Assembly (NCBI GenBank): GCA_900768875.1
Contig: CAAGEP010000012.1
Coordinates: 1-42,557 of the forward strand
Reading direction: 5' to 3'
From: Alphaproteobacteria bacterium
Lineage (GTDB): Bacteria; Pseudomonadota; Alphaproteobacteria; CAAGCB01; CAG-977
Length of the DNA stretch: 42,557 nt
Positions 15,992 to 24,434 of the stretch are shown here, piece after piece. Numbering within the stretch: the stretch's first letter is position 1; the number at the start of each line of letters is the position of its first letter. The translations under genes were made by a program, and so were the position numbers. Below the pieces are notes generated by a model. That model was not told the DNA's origin. It worked only from the letters and a program-made list of their open reading frames with translations, and ran no database searches.

Positions 15992-18091
15992 TTAACCGTT
16001 GTCCAAGAACGAACGCAGTTTGCGCGAACGGCTGGGATGTTTCAGCTTGCGCAGAGCTTTGGCTTCGATTTGACGGATGCGTTCGCGGGTGACCGAAAAC
16101 TGCTGTCCGACTTCTTCCAACGTATGGTCGGTGTTCATACCGATTCCGAAACGCATTCTCAGCACGCGTTCTTCGCGCGGGGTCAGGCTGGACAGCACCG
16201 CCGTGCAGGTTTGGCGCAAGTTCGTTTGAATCGCCGCGTCCAACGGCTGAATGACGTTGCGGTCTTCGATGAAATCACCCAAATGGCTGTCTTCTTCGTC
16301 GCCGACGGGCGTTTCCAAAGAAATCGGTTCCTTGGCGATTTTCAGAACTTTACGCACTTTTTCCAAAGGCATGGACAGCTTTTCCGCCAATTCTTCGGGA
16401 GTCGGCTCGCGTCCGATTTCGTGCAGCATTTGACGGCTGGTGCGTACCAGTTTGTTAATCGTTTCAATCATGTGGACGGGGATGCGGATGGTGCGCGCCT
16501 GATCGGCGATGGAACGCGTAATCGCTTGGCGAATCCACCACGTCGCATAGGTCGAAAACTTGTAGCCGCGGCGATATTCAAATTTATCGACGGCTTTCAT
16601 CAAACCGATGTTGCCCTCTTGAATCAAATCAAGGAATTGCAAGCCGCGGTTCGTATATTTTTTCGCAATGGAAATCACCAAACGCAAGTTGGCTTCAATC
16701 ATTTCCTTTTTGGCGCGGGTGGATTCCTGTTCGCCTTTTTTAACCATTGAGCAAACACGGCGGTATTCAAAAATCGGCATGCCGATTTCGTCCGCCATTT
16801 GCGAAATCGCGTTTTGAATTTCCCGAATTTCCTTGGAATATTTTTCGACAAAGACCTTCCAGTATTTACCCGACATCTTTTCAATCCAATGCGAATCGAA
16901 TTCGGAATTCTTGTACACTTCCAAGAAGTCTTCGCGTTTAATGCGGCAGCTTAACGCCAAACGCAACAATTTGCCTTCAAACGTCATCAAACGTTTGTTG
17001 TAATCGTTCAGCTGATCGACCAGCATTTCGATACGCGCGGGGTTCAGCTGAACCTCTTCCATCAGCGCAATCAATTCCTGTTTGATTTTCTGGAATTTCT
17101 TTTCGGTCGCTGCGGGAACGGGCTTTGCCGAACGCAAACACGTCAAGCGCTGATCCTGCACTTTTTTCAGCTTCTGATAAGTGGAGGAAATCTGCTCGAA
17201 CTGCTCCAACACTTTGGGCATCAAAGACTGCTCCATCTGCTGCAGGGACACTGCGGCGGGTTCGTCTTCGTCATCCGCGTCGGCGGCGTCATCGTCCGAA
17301 GCTTCCTCTTCCTCTTCATCGTCGATAAAGTCGCCGGCGGATTCGTCGCCGTCATCTTCCTCGCCGTCGGAATCGTCATCGTCAAACTCTTCACCGTCCT
17401 GCGGTTCGTCTGAAATTTCCTCTTCTTCCTCGGTGTCGGCTTCTTCGGTTTCTTCGGGTTTTTCTTCAACGGCGCGATCGGTCGTTTCGGGAATGGTTGA
17501 AGTGAACGTCGCCGACAAAGGCAGCTCTCCGTCGCCCGAATCCTCTCCCGCCCCGTAAGTCGCATCCAAATCGATAATGTCGCGCAACAGCATTTTGCCC
17601 GACACCAAAGCATCGTGCCAGCCCGTCAACGCTTTAATCGTCAGCGCGCTTTCGCACAGTCCGCCGATCATCAAATCGCGTCCCGCTTCGATTCGTTTCG
17701 CAATGGCGATTTCGCCTTCGCGCGACAGCAGTTCGACCGCGCCCATTTCGCGCAGATACATGCGGACGGGATCGTCCGTGCGCGACGATTCGACTTCGTC
17801 CAGCTTGAAACCGTCATCTTCGGGTTCATCTGCGGAATCGGACGAATCGTCATCCGTTTCCTCGTTTTCGACCAGATTGATTCCCATATCGGAAATCATG
17901 GTCATGACATCTTCGATTTGCTCCGACGATTCTTTTTCGGGGGGCAGAGCCGCATTCAATTCGTCCACGGTGATATAACCGCGCGACTTTCCTTTGTTCA
18001 GCAGTTTTTTCAACGAAGCGCTGAGCGAATCCAGCAATGCGTCTTCATTGTTTTCGTTTTCGCCGATTTCATCGTCCGCAGTCGTATTCAT
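15992..18091 (-). CDS. rpoD: RNA polymerase primary sigma factor RpoD
   Basis: A 699-residue sigma-70. Region 1.1 is at 1-75 and region 1.2 at 102-140 (DPVRMYLREMG). Regions 2.1-2.4 include YATWWIRQAITRSIADQARTI; region 3 follows, and the region 4 helix-turn-helix (HTLEEVGQQFSVTRERIRQIE) is near the C-terminus. The non-conserved region between 1.2 and 2.1 carries a stretch of about 78 residues (202-279) made almost wholly of Asp, Glu, Ser and Ala, including EEEEE and DDDD runs. The ATG at 18091 has GAAGGGA about 9 bases upstream; a 35-residue longer frame lacks support. Last gene of yqeY-dnaG-rpoD, with a probable promoter of its own in the gap after dnaG. Confidence 0.97.
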   Translation of the reverse strand: MNTTADDEIGENENNEDALLDSLSASLKKLLNKGKSRGYITVDELNAALPPEKESSEQIEDVMTMISDMGINLVENEETDDDSSDSADEPEDDGFKLDEVESSRTDDPVRMYLREMGAVELLSREGEIAIAKRIEAGRDLMIGGLCESALTIKALTGWHDALVSGKMLLRDIIDLDATYGAGEDSGDGELPLSATFTSTIPETTDRAVEEKPEETEEADTEEEEEISDEPQDGEEFDDDDSDGEEDDGDESAGDFIDDEEEEEASDDDAADADDEDEPAAVSLQQMEQSLMPKVLEQFEQISSTYQKLKKVQDQRLTCLRSAKPVPAATEKKFQKIKQELIALMEEVQLNPARIEMLVDQLNDYNKRLMTFEGKLLRLALSCRIKREDFLEVYKNSEFDSHWIEKMSGKYWKVFVEKYSKEIREIQNAISQMADEIGMPIFEYRRVCSMVKKGEQESTRAKKEMIEANLRLVISIAKKYTNRGLQFLDLIQEGNIGLMKAVDKFEYRRGYKFSTYATWWIRQAITRSIADQARTIRIPVHMIETINKLVRTSRQMLHEIGREPTPEELAEKLSMPLEKVRKVLKIAKEPISLETPVGDEEDSHLGDFIEDRNVIQPLDAAIQTNLRQTCTAVLSSLTPREERVLRMRFGIGMNTDHTLEEVGQQFSVTRERIRQIEAKALRKLKHPSRSRKLRSFLDNG

Positions 18092-18167
18092 AGAAAAGCA
18101 TCCCTTCCGTTGCGTCACGCGCATATCACAAAGCACCGATTTTTTGACAAATCGGATAATCCTGCAA

Positions 18168-18213
18168 CATTTAGGGCGTTGACGCCAATTTGTCAACCTT
18201 TAAATAGGTTGAC
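18168..18213 (-). promoter_or_regulatory. Probable internal rpoD promoter overlapped by an inverted repeat
   Basis: On the minus strand, TTGACA (plus 18191-18196), a 17-base spacer and TAAATG (plus 18168-18173). The -35 is the right half of an 8-bp perfect inverted repeat, GTCAACCT/AGGTTGAC, at 18192-18213. The dyad could be an operator or a weak hairpin between dnaG and rpoD. Confidence 0.5.
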
Positions 18214-18233
18214 TTGGCTTTTTATTCAAGGTC

Positions 18234-19991
18234 TTATCCGCTTTTGGACAAGGTTTGATATTTTTCCCACAGTTCTTTGGCCTTGTCGGCATCGGGTTCT
18301 TGTTCGATTTGCCGAGCCAACGCGGACAGTTCGGCTTTCAAGGCTTTTTGCCGTTCCCCCTCCAGCAAGGCGGCAAAGTCGGCCTTGACATCGGCGGGCG
18401 TTGTTTTTTTGCGCTTCAGCATCTCGATTTCATCGGAAACGGCGGCGTACAGCCTGCCGTTTTGATTCGCGCGGAAGTAGGCTTCCAATTCCGCGGCGGT
18501 CAAATCGGGATTATCCGCCAAAGCGTTGATAATGCCGCGGAACGCTTCCGCCAAAAACGCGTCGGCGGGCGTGATGTTCGCCAACTCCTCCAATGAATCG
18601 GACGCAATGTCGGGAAACAGCAGGATGTATGCCAGAATCATTCTGTCCTCGCCCGCCTGCGGACGGGGCTTTGCGGGCTTGACGTAATCCTGTTTGGCGG
18701 ATTTGGAATCCTTTTTGTTAAAGGAAGGAGCGGTCGCTTCCCACAATTTTGCGCGGAACGTCTGTTTGTAATAAGAACGTACGGATTCGTCGGCGATTTT
18801 CGCCAGCGTTTCGTTCACGTCCTTTTCCAAAGCGGCTTTGCGTTCGGGCGTATCCAGACTTTTGCCTTGAATCAGCATTTGCCACAGCTGTCGGAACAAC
18901 GGACGGCTTTGCGTGCGGATGAAGTCTTCAAACGCCTGTTTGCCGCGTTCTTGGATGAACTCGTCGGGGTCGTCGTTGTCGGGCAAAGTCATAAAGCGCA
19001 GGGATTTTCCCGCTTTCAGCAGAGGCAAAACCCTGTCCGCCGCGCGGTTTGCCGCGCGAATGCCCGCGCCGTCGCCGTCGAAACAGCAAATCGGTTCGGG
19101 CGCGTATTTCCACAGCTGTTCGATTTGCCGTTCGGTCAACGCCGTGCCGCACGACGCGACCGCGCGCGTAATGCCCACGCTGTGAAGCGCGATGACGTCC
19201 ATATAGCCTTCGACAACCAGAATTTCCTGCATTTTGCGCGCCTGTTCCGCCGCCAAATGCGCGGCGTAAAGGGTGTCGCCTTTGGAAAACAGGGCTGTTT
19301 CGGGCGAATTCAGATACTTCGGTTCGCCGTCGCCCAAAACGCGCCCGCCGAAAGCGATGACGCGTCCGCGTTTGTCGCAAATCGGATAGATGACGCGATC
19401 GTGGAAATAGTCGTACGCCCGTCCGTCCGACGAAAAGCCGATGACGCCTGTTTGCTTCAGCTGTTCGGCGGTCAAGCCGTCGCGTTCCAGCATCGCTTTG
19501 ACGGGATTGCCGTTCGGCGCAAAGCCAAGGCGGAAATGCTTGATGACGTCGTCCGTCAGCCCGCGCCGCTGTAAATAAAACAAGCCGTCGCGCCCGACGG
19601 GTTTATACAGCTGTTCCTGATAATAAGCGCAAACTTTTTCCAGCACGTCGTACAGCGTGCCGCGTTTTTTTTCGCGTTCGATTTCGGCGGAAGACGCTTT
19701 GGGCATTTCCAATCCTGCCTCGTTTGCCAGCTGTTCGACCGCATCGACAAAGCTCAAGCCCTGCGATTTCATCACGAACGTAATCGCGTCGCCGTGTTCG
19801 CCGCAGCCGAAACAATGAAAGGATTCGCGGTCGTCGCTGACGGTGAACGACGGCGTTTTTTCGTGGTGAAACGGACAGCATCCCCAGAATTCCTTGCCTT
19901 TGCGCGTCAATTTGACGGCTTTGCCGACAATCGAAACAATCGACAGCCGTGAACGCAGCAATTCCAGAAATTCGGGGGTGATTGTGGGCAT
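18234..19991 (-). CDS. dnaG: DNA primase DnaG
   Basis: A 585-residue replicative primase that makes the RNA primers for Okazaki fragments. The N-terminal CHC2 zinc finger has C39, H42, C60 and C63. The catalytic core contains the TOPRIM segment LVVEGYMDVIAL (around 259-270) and the metal-binding FDGDGAG (around 300-306). A helicase-binding C-terminal domain follows but is weakly conserved, as usual. Length is normal to slightly short. It follows yqeY by 18 bases and precedes rpoD, the macromolecular-synthesis arrangement. Confidence 0.97.
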   Translation of the reverse strand: MPTITPEFLELLRSRLSIVSIVGKAVKLTRKGKEFWGCCPFHHEKTPSFTVSDDRESFHCFGCGEHGDAITFVMKSQGLSFVDAVEQLANEAGLEMPKASSAEIEREKKRGTLYDVLEKVCAYYQEQLYKPVGRDGLFYLQRRGLTDDVIKHFRLGFAPNGNPVKAMLERDGLTAEQLKQTGVIGFSSDGRAYDYFHDRVIYPICDKRGRVIAFGGRVLGDGEPKYLNSPETALFSKGDTLYAAHLAAEQARKMQEILVVEGYMDVIALHSVGITRAVASCGTALTERQIEQLWKYAPEPICCFDGDGAGIRAANRAADRVLPLLKAGKSLRFMTLPDNDDPDEFIQERGKQAFEDFIRTQSRPLFRQLWQMLIQGKSLDTPERKAALEKDVNETLAKIADESVRSYYKQTFRAKLWEATAPSFNKKDSKSAKQDYVKPAKPRPQAGEDRMILAYILLFPDIASDSLEELANITPADAFLAEAFRGIINALADNPDLTAAELEAYFRANQNGRLYAAVSDEIEMLKRKKTTPADVKADFAALLEGERQKALKAELSALARQIEQEPDADKAKELWEKYQTLSKSG

Positions 19992-20009
19992 TGACAGTCC
20001 TTTAAGCGG

Positions 20010-20468
20010 TTATTTCTGCGCCAGAACGGATTTGACGATTCCCGACGCTTGACCGAAGTCCATGCGTCCCGCGTACTGTTCGCGCAAAGCCGCCATGACC
20101 GCGCCCATGTCTTTCAGTCCCGCCGCGCCCGTTTTGGCGATGATTTCGCGGACGGCGGCTTCTGTTTCCGCGGCGTCCATCTGTTTGGGCAGGAACGAAC
20201 GGATGATGTCGATTTCGGCCTGTTCGCTGTCAATCAAGTCCTGCCGTCCGCCTTTTTGATACATGGCGATGCTGTCGTTGCGCTGTTTAATCATGGATTG
20301 CAACAGCTGCAAAATGTCGTCGTTGGTGATTTGACCGTCCTTTGCCGACCCGCGGGACGCGATGTCGCGATCTTTGATTGCCGCCAAAATCAAGCGTAAA
20401 GCGGACACTTTCGCGGTATCTTTTTCCAACATGGCGTTTTTCAACGCGGCTTTCAACTGTTCACGCAT
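20010..20468 (-). CDS. yqeY: GatB/YqeY domain protein
   Basis: A 152-residue protein resembling the C-terminal tail domain of GatB, the tRNA amidotransferase subunit. Typical features are the SALRLILAAIKDRDI segment (24-38) and the GLKDMGAVMAALREQYAGRMDFG block near residues 118-138. Its exact function is unknown; a role with tRNA or amidotransfer is inferred from the fold. Commonly found upstream of dnaG in alphaproteobacteria, as here. The ATG has AAAGGAG 7 bases upstream. Confidence 0.93.
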   Translation of the reverse strand: MREQLKAALKNAMLEKDTAKVSALRLILAAIKDRDIASRGSAKDGQITNDDILQLLQSMIKQRNDSIAMYQKGGRQDLIDSEQAEIDIIRSFLPKQMDAAETEAAVREIIAKTGAAGLKDMGAVMAALREQYAGRMDFGQASGIVKSVLAQK

Positions 20469-20503
20469 AACGATACTCCTTTGAATAAGAAAAACTTTCT
20501 GAC

Positions 20504-20532
20504 ATAAAACACCGTTTTTCGGTTTTTGGCAA
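20504..20532 (-). promoter_or_regulatory. Promoter of yqeY-dnaG-rpoD
   Basis: On the minus strand, TTGCCA (plus 20527-20532), a 17-base spacer and TTTTAT (plus 20504-20509), followed by the yqeY ribosome-binding site. Confidence 0.5.
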
Positions 20533-20546
20533 GCTGATGTTTACGC

Positions 20547-20575
20547 TTGAAGAAAAAAGCAAAGCCCTGTATGAT
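20547..20575 (+). promoter_or_regulatory. Promoter of the greA operon
   Basis: TTGAAG at 20547-20552, a 17-base spacer and TATGAT at 20570-20575. Predicted start near 20582, leaving a leader of about 70 bases that contains a terminator-like hairpin. Confidence 0.6.
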
Positions 20576-20593
20576 GCGCGACAGATGAAATTG

Positions 20594-20631
20594 CTTCTTT
20601 CGCCCGAAACGGGGGAAAGGGGTGTTTTTTT
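20594..20631 (+). terminator. Terminator-like hairpin in the greA leader (possible attenuator)
   Basis: The stem 20594-20606/20610-20622 (core TTTC-x-CCCG/CGGG-x-GAAA, loop AAA, one G-G mismatch, outer G-U pairs) is followed by TG and seven T. It lies between the promoter and the greA start, so transcription would stop here unless read-through is allowed. E. coli greA has a comparable leader terminator that yields the small RNA GraL. Confidence 0.55.
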
Positions 20632-20652
20632 GTTATTACAGAGGATGCCGAA

Positions 20653-21126
20653 ATGCAAAAAGTACCGATGACCAAAAAAGGCGCGGAACGCCTGCAACAA
20701 GAATTGACCAACCTGAAAAGCGTGGAACGCCCCGCCATTATCGCGGCGATTGCCGAAGCGCGCGAACACGGCGATTTGTCCGAAAACGCCGAATATCACG
20801 CCGCCCGCGAAAAACAAAGCTTTATCGAGGGGCGTATTCAAGAACTGGAATCCGCGATGTCCTGCGCGGACATTATCGATACGGCGGCGCTGTCGGGCGA
20901 TACCGTTGTTTTCGGCGCGACCGTTTCCTTGATGGATGAAGACACCGAAGACGAACTGAAATACCAAATCGTCGGTCAATACGAAGCCGATTTGGAACAC
21001 GGCCGCATTTCCGTATCCGCTCCGTTGGCGCGCGCGCTTATCGGAAAAGCCGTCGGCGATACGGCCGAACTGGCCTCGCCCAAGGGTAAAAAGTCCTATG
21101 AAATTCTGGAAATCGAATACGTTTGA
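20653..21126 (+). CDS. greA: Transcription elongation factor GreA
   Basis: A 157-residue factor that rescues backtracked RNA polymerase by stimulating transcript cleavage. The N-terminal coiled coil (about 1-75) ends in the acidic tip with D41 and E44 in HGDLSENAEYH; the C-terminal FKBP-like domain follows (FGATVSLMDEDT onward). Full length. AGAGG lies 8 bases upstream of the ATG. Its stop overlaps the next gene's start by one base (TGATG), so translation is likely coupled to the MlaD-like gene, an unusual partner. Confidence 0.97.
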   Translation: MQKVPMTKKGAERLQQELTNLKSVERPAIIAAIAEAREHGDLSENAEYHAAREKQSFIEGRIQELESAMSCADIIDTAALSGDTVVFGATVSLMDEDTEDELKYQIVGQYEADLEHGRISVSAPLARALIGKAVGDTAELASPKGKKSYEILEIEYV

Positions 21127-21608
21127 TGGGCGGTAAAGCAAACAAAGATTTGATAGCGGGGACGGCGACTTTGCTGGGTGTCGCCCTGTTGTTCTGCGCC
21201 ATCAGCTTCAAGCGCGACATCGGCAGACATTCGACGGCAAGCTATACGCTGTCCGCCCGCTTTAACCATACGGACGGGCTGAACACGGGCGCGCCCGTGC
21301 GCTTGGCGGGAATCGAAGTCGGCAAAATCACCGCTTTGACGCTGGACGGCGATTACGGCGTTACCGTGCGCTTTTCCCTGCCGAAAGCCGTGCAGCTGCC
21401 CGACGACAGCGGGATTTCCGTTCAATCGCAAAGTCTGCTGGGATCGAAATATCTGGAACTGACCCCCGGCGGGTCGGAGGATATGCTGGCGGACGGGGAT
21501 TTTCTGGACTTTACCGAAGATTCGCCCGACTTGGTCAATCTGCTGGACAAAGTGATTGCCGCCGCCAAAGCCAACCGCAAAAACAACAACTGCGCCAAAG
21601 GAAAATAA
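21126..21608 (+). CDS. MlaD-like MCE-domain protein, first paralogue
   Basis: A 160-residue periplasmic-facing protein with one N-terminal membrane helix (about 10-27) and an MCE domain (about 38-110, with GLNTGAPVRLAGIEVGKI and SLLGSKYLEL). MlaD hexamers form the substrate channel of the Mla phospholipid transporter between inner and outer membranes. Starts at the ATG that overlaps the greA stop. The next gene is a clear paralogue; no mlaE or mlaF permease/ATPase genes are in the window. Confidence 0.88.
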   Translation: MGGKANKDLIAGTATLLGVALLFCAISFKRDIGRHSTASYTLSARFNHTDGLNTGAPVRLAGIEVGKITALTLDGDYGVTVRFSLPKAVQLPDDSGISVQSQSLLGSKYLELTPGGSEDMLADGDFLDFTEDSPDLVNLLDKVIAAAKANRKNNNCAKGK

Positions 21609-22061
21609 ATGAAAAAGAATCCGATTGAAACCGTGTTGGGAATACTGGTCGTTTTGGTCGCGGGGCTGTTTGTGTACTATGCCGAACAGCGGTTGTCCGT
21701 GCGTCCTCAGCAGGGCTACGCGCTGACGGCAACGTTTCTGAAGTCGGGCGGACTGGAAAGCGGCAACGACGTGCGCATCAACGGCATCAAAGTCGGATCG
21801 GTTACGGGCATCGAACTGACCCCCGACTATACGGCGAAAGTCACCATTGACGTCAAAAAATCCGTCAAGCTGCCTTCCGACACGGTGGCGGCGATTGTTT
21901 CCGACGGGCTGATGGGCGGAATTTTCCTGCAGCTGGAGCCGGGGAAATCGGCTGAAGCTTTGAAAGACGGCGACGCGATACAGCGGACGCGCGACTTCAA
22001 ATCGCTGGAAAATATGATTGGCGACGTTATCTTTCTGGCAACGGGAAAAGAGGGCGAATAA
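21609..22061 (+). CDS. MlaD-like MCE-domain protein, second paralogue
   Basis: A 150-residue protein with an N-terminal membrane helix (about 7-23) and an MCE domain: GLESGNDVRINGIKVGSV and DGLMGGIFLQLEPG align directly with the preceding protein. The start codon follows the previous stop without a gap, with AAAGGA upstream. The two probably arose by tandem duplication and could form a mixed ring. In many alphaproteobacteria a single mlaD lies directly before a DUF2155 gene, so this copy is in the canonical position. Confidence 0.88.
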   Translation: MKKNPIETVLGILVVLVAGLFVYYAEQRLSVRPQQGYALTATFLKSGGLESGNDVRINGIKVGSVTGIELTPDYTAKVTIDVKKSVKLPSDTVAAIVSDGLMGGIFLQLEPGKSAEALKDGDAIQRTRDFKSLENMIGDVIFLATGKEGE

Positions 22062-22757
22062 ATGAATAAATCCGTTTTTTTGACAGGCTTGCTTGCGGCT
22101 TTTTCGGCTGTTTTTCCCGCCAAAGCCGAAGATGTGTCTTTGGAACAGGTGGTTTTGCGCGGATTGGACAAAGTAACGGGGCGCATCAGCACAATGACCG
22201 TCAACGTCGGTGAAAAAGCGCAATTCGGCGCTCTGGACGTTTATGTCCGCGTCTGTTTTGCTCATCCGCCCGAAGAAACGCCCGAAAACGCCGCGTATCT
22301 GGACATTGTCGAAAACAAACCCGAAGGGCAGCTGAAACTGTTTTCGGGCTGGATGTTTTCGTCGTCGCCCGCGCTTTCCGCCATGGAACATCCCGTTTTC
22401 GACGTGTGGGTGCTTCGCTGTCAGGGCGAACAAGTTACGCCGCCCGTTCCCGAACCGCTGGTTTTGGAAAATCAAATCGAAGCCAAACCCGTCCAGCCCA
22501 AAGTCAAAATCGTACTGGACGAATCCGAGGAAGACATCGAAAAACCCGTCAATCCCGAAGAACAGCCTCTGGAACCGTCCGATTCGGATGCGGCTGTTAC
22601 GGATGATTCGGATGCGGCGATTTTGGTTCCCTTGCCTGAACCGGTTGAAGAAAACAACGACATTCCCGCTGAAACGGAAGAACCGCCTTTCCCCGAACAG
22701 GACAGCGCCCCCGAAACGCAATCCGCCGGTGAAGACGCACTGGAAGCAGACATTTAA
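22062..22757 (+). CDS. DUF2155 domain secreted protein with acidic tail
   Basis: A 231-residue exported protein: signal peptide 1-22 (cleavage after AKA), DUF2155 core at about 27-122 (LRGLDKVTGRISTMTVNVG to FDVWVLRC, with two cysteines), and a C-terminal proline- and acid-rich low-complexity tail of about 100 residues with a DSDAA repeat. Function unknown; DUF2155 genes regularly accompany mlaD in alphaproteobacteria, suggesting a role in envelope lipid handling. The start directly follows the previous stop. Confidence 0.85.
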   Translation: MNKSVFLTGLLAAFSAVFPAKAEDVSLEQVVLRGLDKVTGRISTMTVNVGEKAQFGALDVYVRVCFAHPPEETPENAAYLDIVENKPEGQLKLFSGWMFSSSPALSAMEHPVFDVWVLRCQGEQVTPPVPEPLVLENQIEAKPVQPKVKIVLDESEEDIEKPVNPEEQPLEPSDSDAAVTDDSDAAILVPLPEPVEENNDIPAETEEPPFPEQDSAPETQSAGEDALEADI

Positions 22758-22775
22758 CAACGAAAGAACTTTTCG

Positions 22776-24434
22776 ATGCCGCGTGCCCGCTTTCGCCCCC
22801 GTTTTCAAATTTCAAGCCGTTTTTTGATTCTGTCGGCCTCTTTGTATTTCGGATTGGCTTTGAATTGCGCTTTATGGCGTTATGTGCTTAACAGGCTGAC
22901 TTTTTCAAGCTTTTCCGAATGTTCTTTGGCGATTGTTCTGCCGTTGCTGGTCTGCATTCCGCTGTACTTGGCCTTCAATCTGCTGATAACGCCCAAAACG
23001 GCAAAGCCTTTGCTGATTGCGCTGCTGCTGATTTCAAGCACGACAAACTACTTAATGACGAATCTGGGCGTTTACATCGACAGAGATATGATTCGCAACG
23101 CGTTTGAAACAAACACGCGCGAAGCGTTGGATTTGGTAACATGGTCCGGCTGTTTGTGGGTGTTTTTCACAGGTGTTTTGCCTGCGGTCGCCCTGCTGTT
23201 CACGCGCGTCGAATTCGATTCGTTCAAAACAGAATGTAAAAAACGTTTAACGGGTATGCTGATTGCTCTGCTGACCGTCGGTATTATCGGCGCAATGTCG
23301 TATAAAACACTGTCCGCCGTCGGACGCAACAACAAAGCCGCGCGCAAAATCATCAACACGCAAAACTATATTTATTCGACTTTCCGCTATGTCCAACACA
23401 AAATCAACAGCCGCCGCCCGTTTGTCCCTTTGGATGAACACGCTCAAATCACTCCGTATGAAGACCACACAAAAACCGTTTTGATTTTCGTATTGGGGGA
23501 AACGGCGCGGGCCGCGAATTTTTCGTTGCAGGGATATGAACGGCAAACAAATCCTCTGCTGAAAAAACAAAACATCGCCTATTTCAAAAACGTCACATCC
23601 TGCGGAACGGCGACGGCGGTTTCCGTCCCGTGCCTGTTTTCGCCCGTGCCGCGCGCCGATTTTGACGTTGATGACGCGCCGTATACGGAAAACTTGATTG
23701 ATTTGCTGCAAAAAGCGGGCTACGACATTTTGTGGCGCGACAACGACGACGGATGCAAAGGAGTGTGCCAGCGCGTCCGCAACGAAGAAATGAAAAACTC
23801 CCGGCACCCGAAATACTGCTTCGGCAGCTACTGCCATGACGAAGTTTTGCTGGACGGATTAGAGGACATCATCAAAAACATCAAGCAAGACACCGTTATA
23901 TTCCTGCACACGATGGGCAGTCACGGACCGACGTATTTTAACCGTTACCCCGATAAATTCAAAAAATTCAATCCGACATGCGACACGGCGGATATGCAGA
24001 AATGCACGAAAGAACAGATTGTCAACACTTACGACAATACGATTTTGTACACGGACTTTATCGTGTCGTCGGCAATCGACATTTTGAAAAAGTTTCCGCA
24101 GTACGAAGCGGGACTGATTTATGTTTCCGACCACGGCGAATCTTTGGGTGAAAACAATATCTACCTGCACGGTTTTCCGTACGCTCTTGCCCCAAAGGAA
24201 CAAATAGAAGTTCCGATGCTGGTTTGGATGAACGGCACCATGAAAAAATGGGATTACATTGATTTTTCATGTTTGAAAAAAGAAGCCGAAGCCCGTTCTT
24301 TTTCACACGACAACATCTTTCATTCGCTGGTCGGGCTGTTGGAAATCGACACCAAGGAATATGACAAACGCTTGGATATGTTCAATCCGTGCCGCAAAAA
24401 GAAATTGCCGTTTATGGAAAGGGATGAAAAATGA
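22776..24434 (+). CDS. Phosphoethanolamine transferase, EptA family
   Basis: A 552-residue inner-membrane enzyme that moves phosphoethanolamine from phosphatidylethanolamine to lipid A or another envelope glycolipid. About five membrane helices (15-175) precede a periplasmic sulfatase-fold domain. Zinc and catalytic motifs are intact: E242 in GETARA, nucleophile T280 in SCGTATAVSVPC, and the metal ligands in VSDHGESLGE near residue 450, plus paired cysteines. The family (EptA, MCR) lowers surface charge and sensitivity to cationic peptides; the acceptor here is not established. Overlaps dgkA by ATGA. GAAAGA lies about 9 bases before the ATG. Confidence 0.92.
   Translation: MPRARFRPRFQISSRFLILSASLYFGLALNCALWRYVLNRLTFSSFSECSLAIVLPLLVCIPLYLAFNLLITPKTAKPLLIALLLISSTTNYLMTNLGVYIDRDMIRNAFETNTREALDLVTWSGCLWVFFTGVLPAVALLFTRVEFDSFKTECKKRLTGMLIALLTVGIIGAMSYKTLSAVGRNNKAARKIINTQNYIYSTFRYVQHKINSRRPFVPLDEHAQITPYEDHTKTVLIFVLGETARAANFSLQGYERQTNPLLKKQNIAYFKNVTSCGTATAVSVPCLFSPVPRADFDVDDAPYTENLIDLLQKAGYDILWRDNDDGCKGVCQRVRNEEMKNSRHPKYCFGSYCHDEVLLDGLEDIIKNIKQDTVIFLHTMGSHGPTYFNRYPDKFKKFNPTCDTADMQKCTKEQIVNTYDNTILYTDFIVSSAIDILKKFPQYEAGLIYVSDHGESLGENNIYLHGFPYALAPKEQIEVPMLVWMNGTMKKWDYIDFSCLKKEAEARSFSHDNIFHSLVGLLEIDTKEYDKRLDMFNPCRKKKLPFMERDEK

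Noticed and set aside
21096..22808. A 570-residue minus-strand open frame across the mlaD and DUF2155 genes
   Set aside because: Its composition is Phe/Arg/Gln-rich as expected for an antisense frame, and it contradicts three well-supported plus-strand genes.
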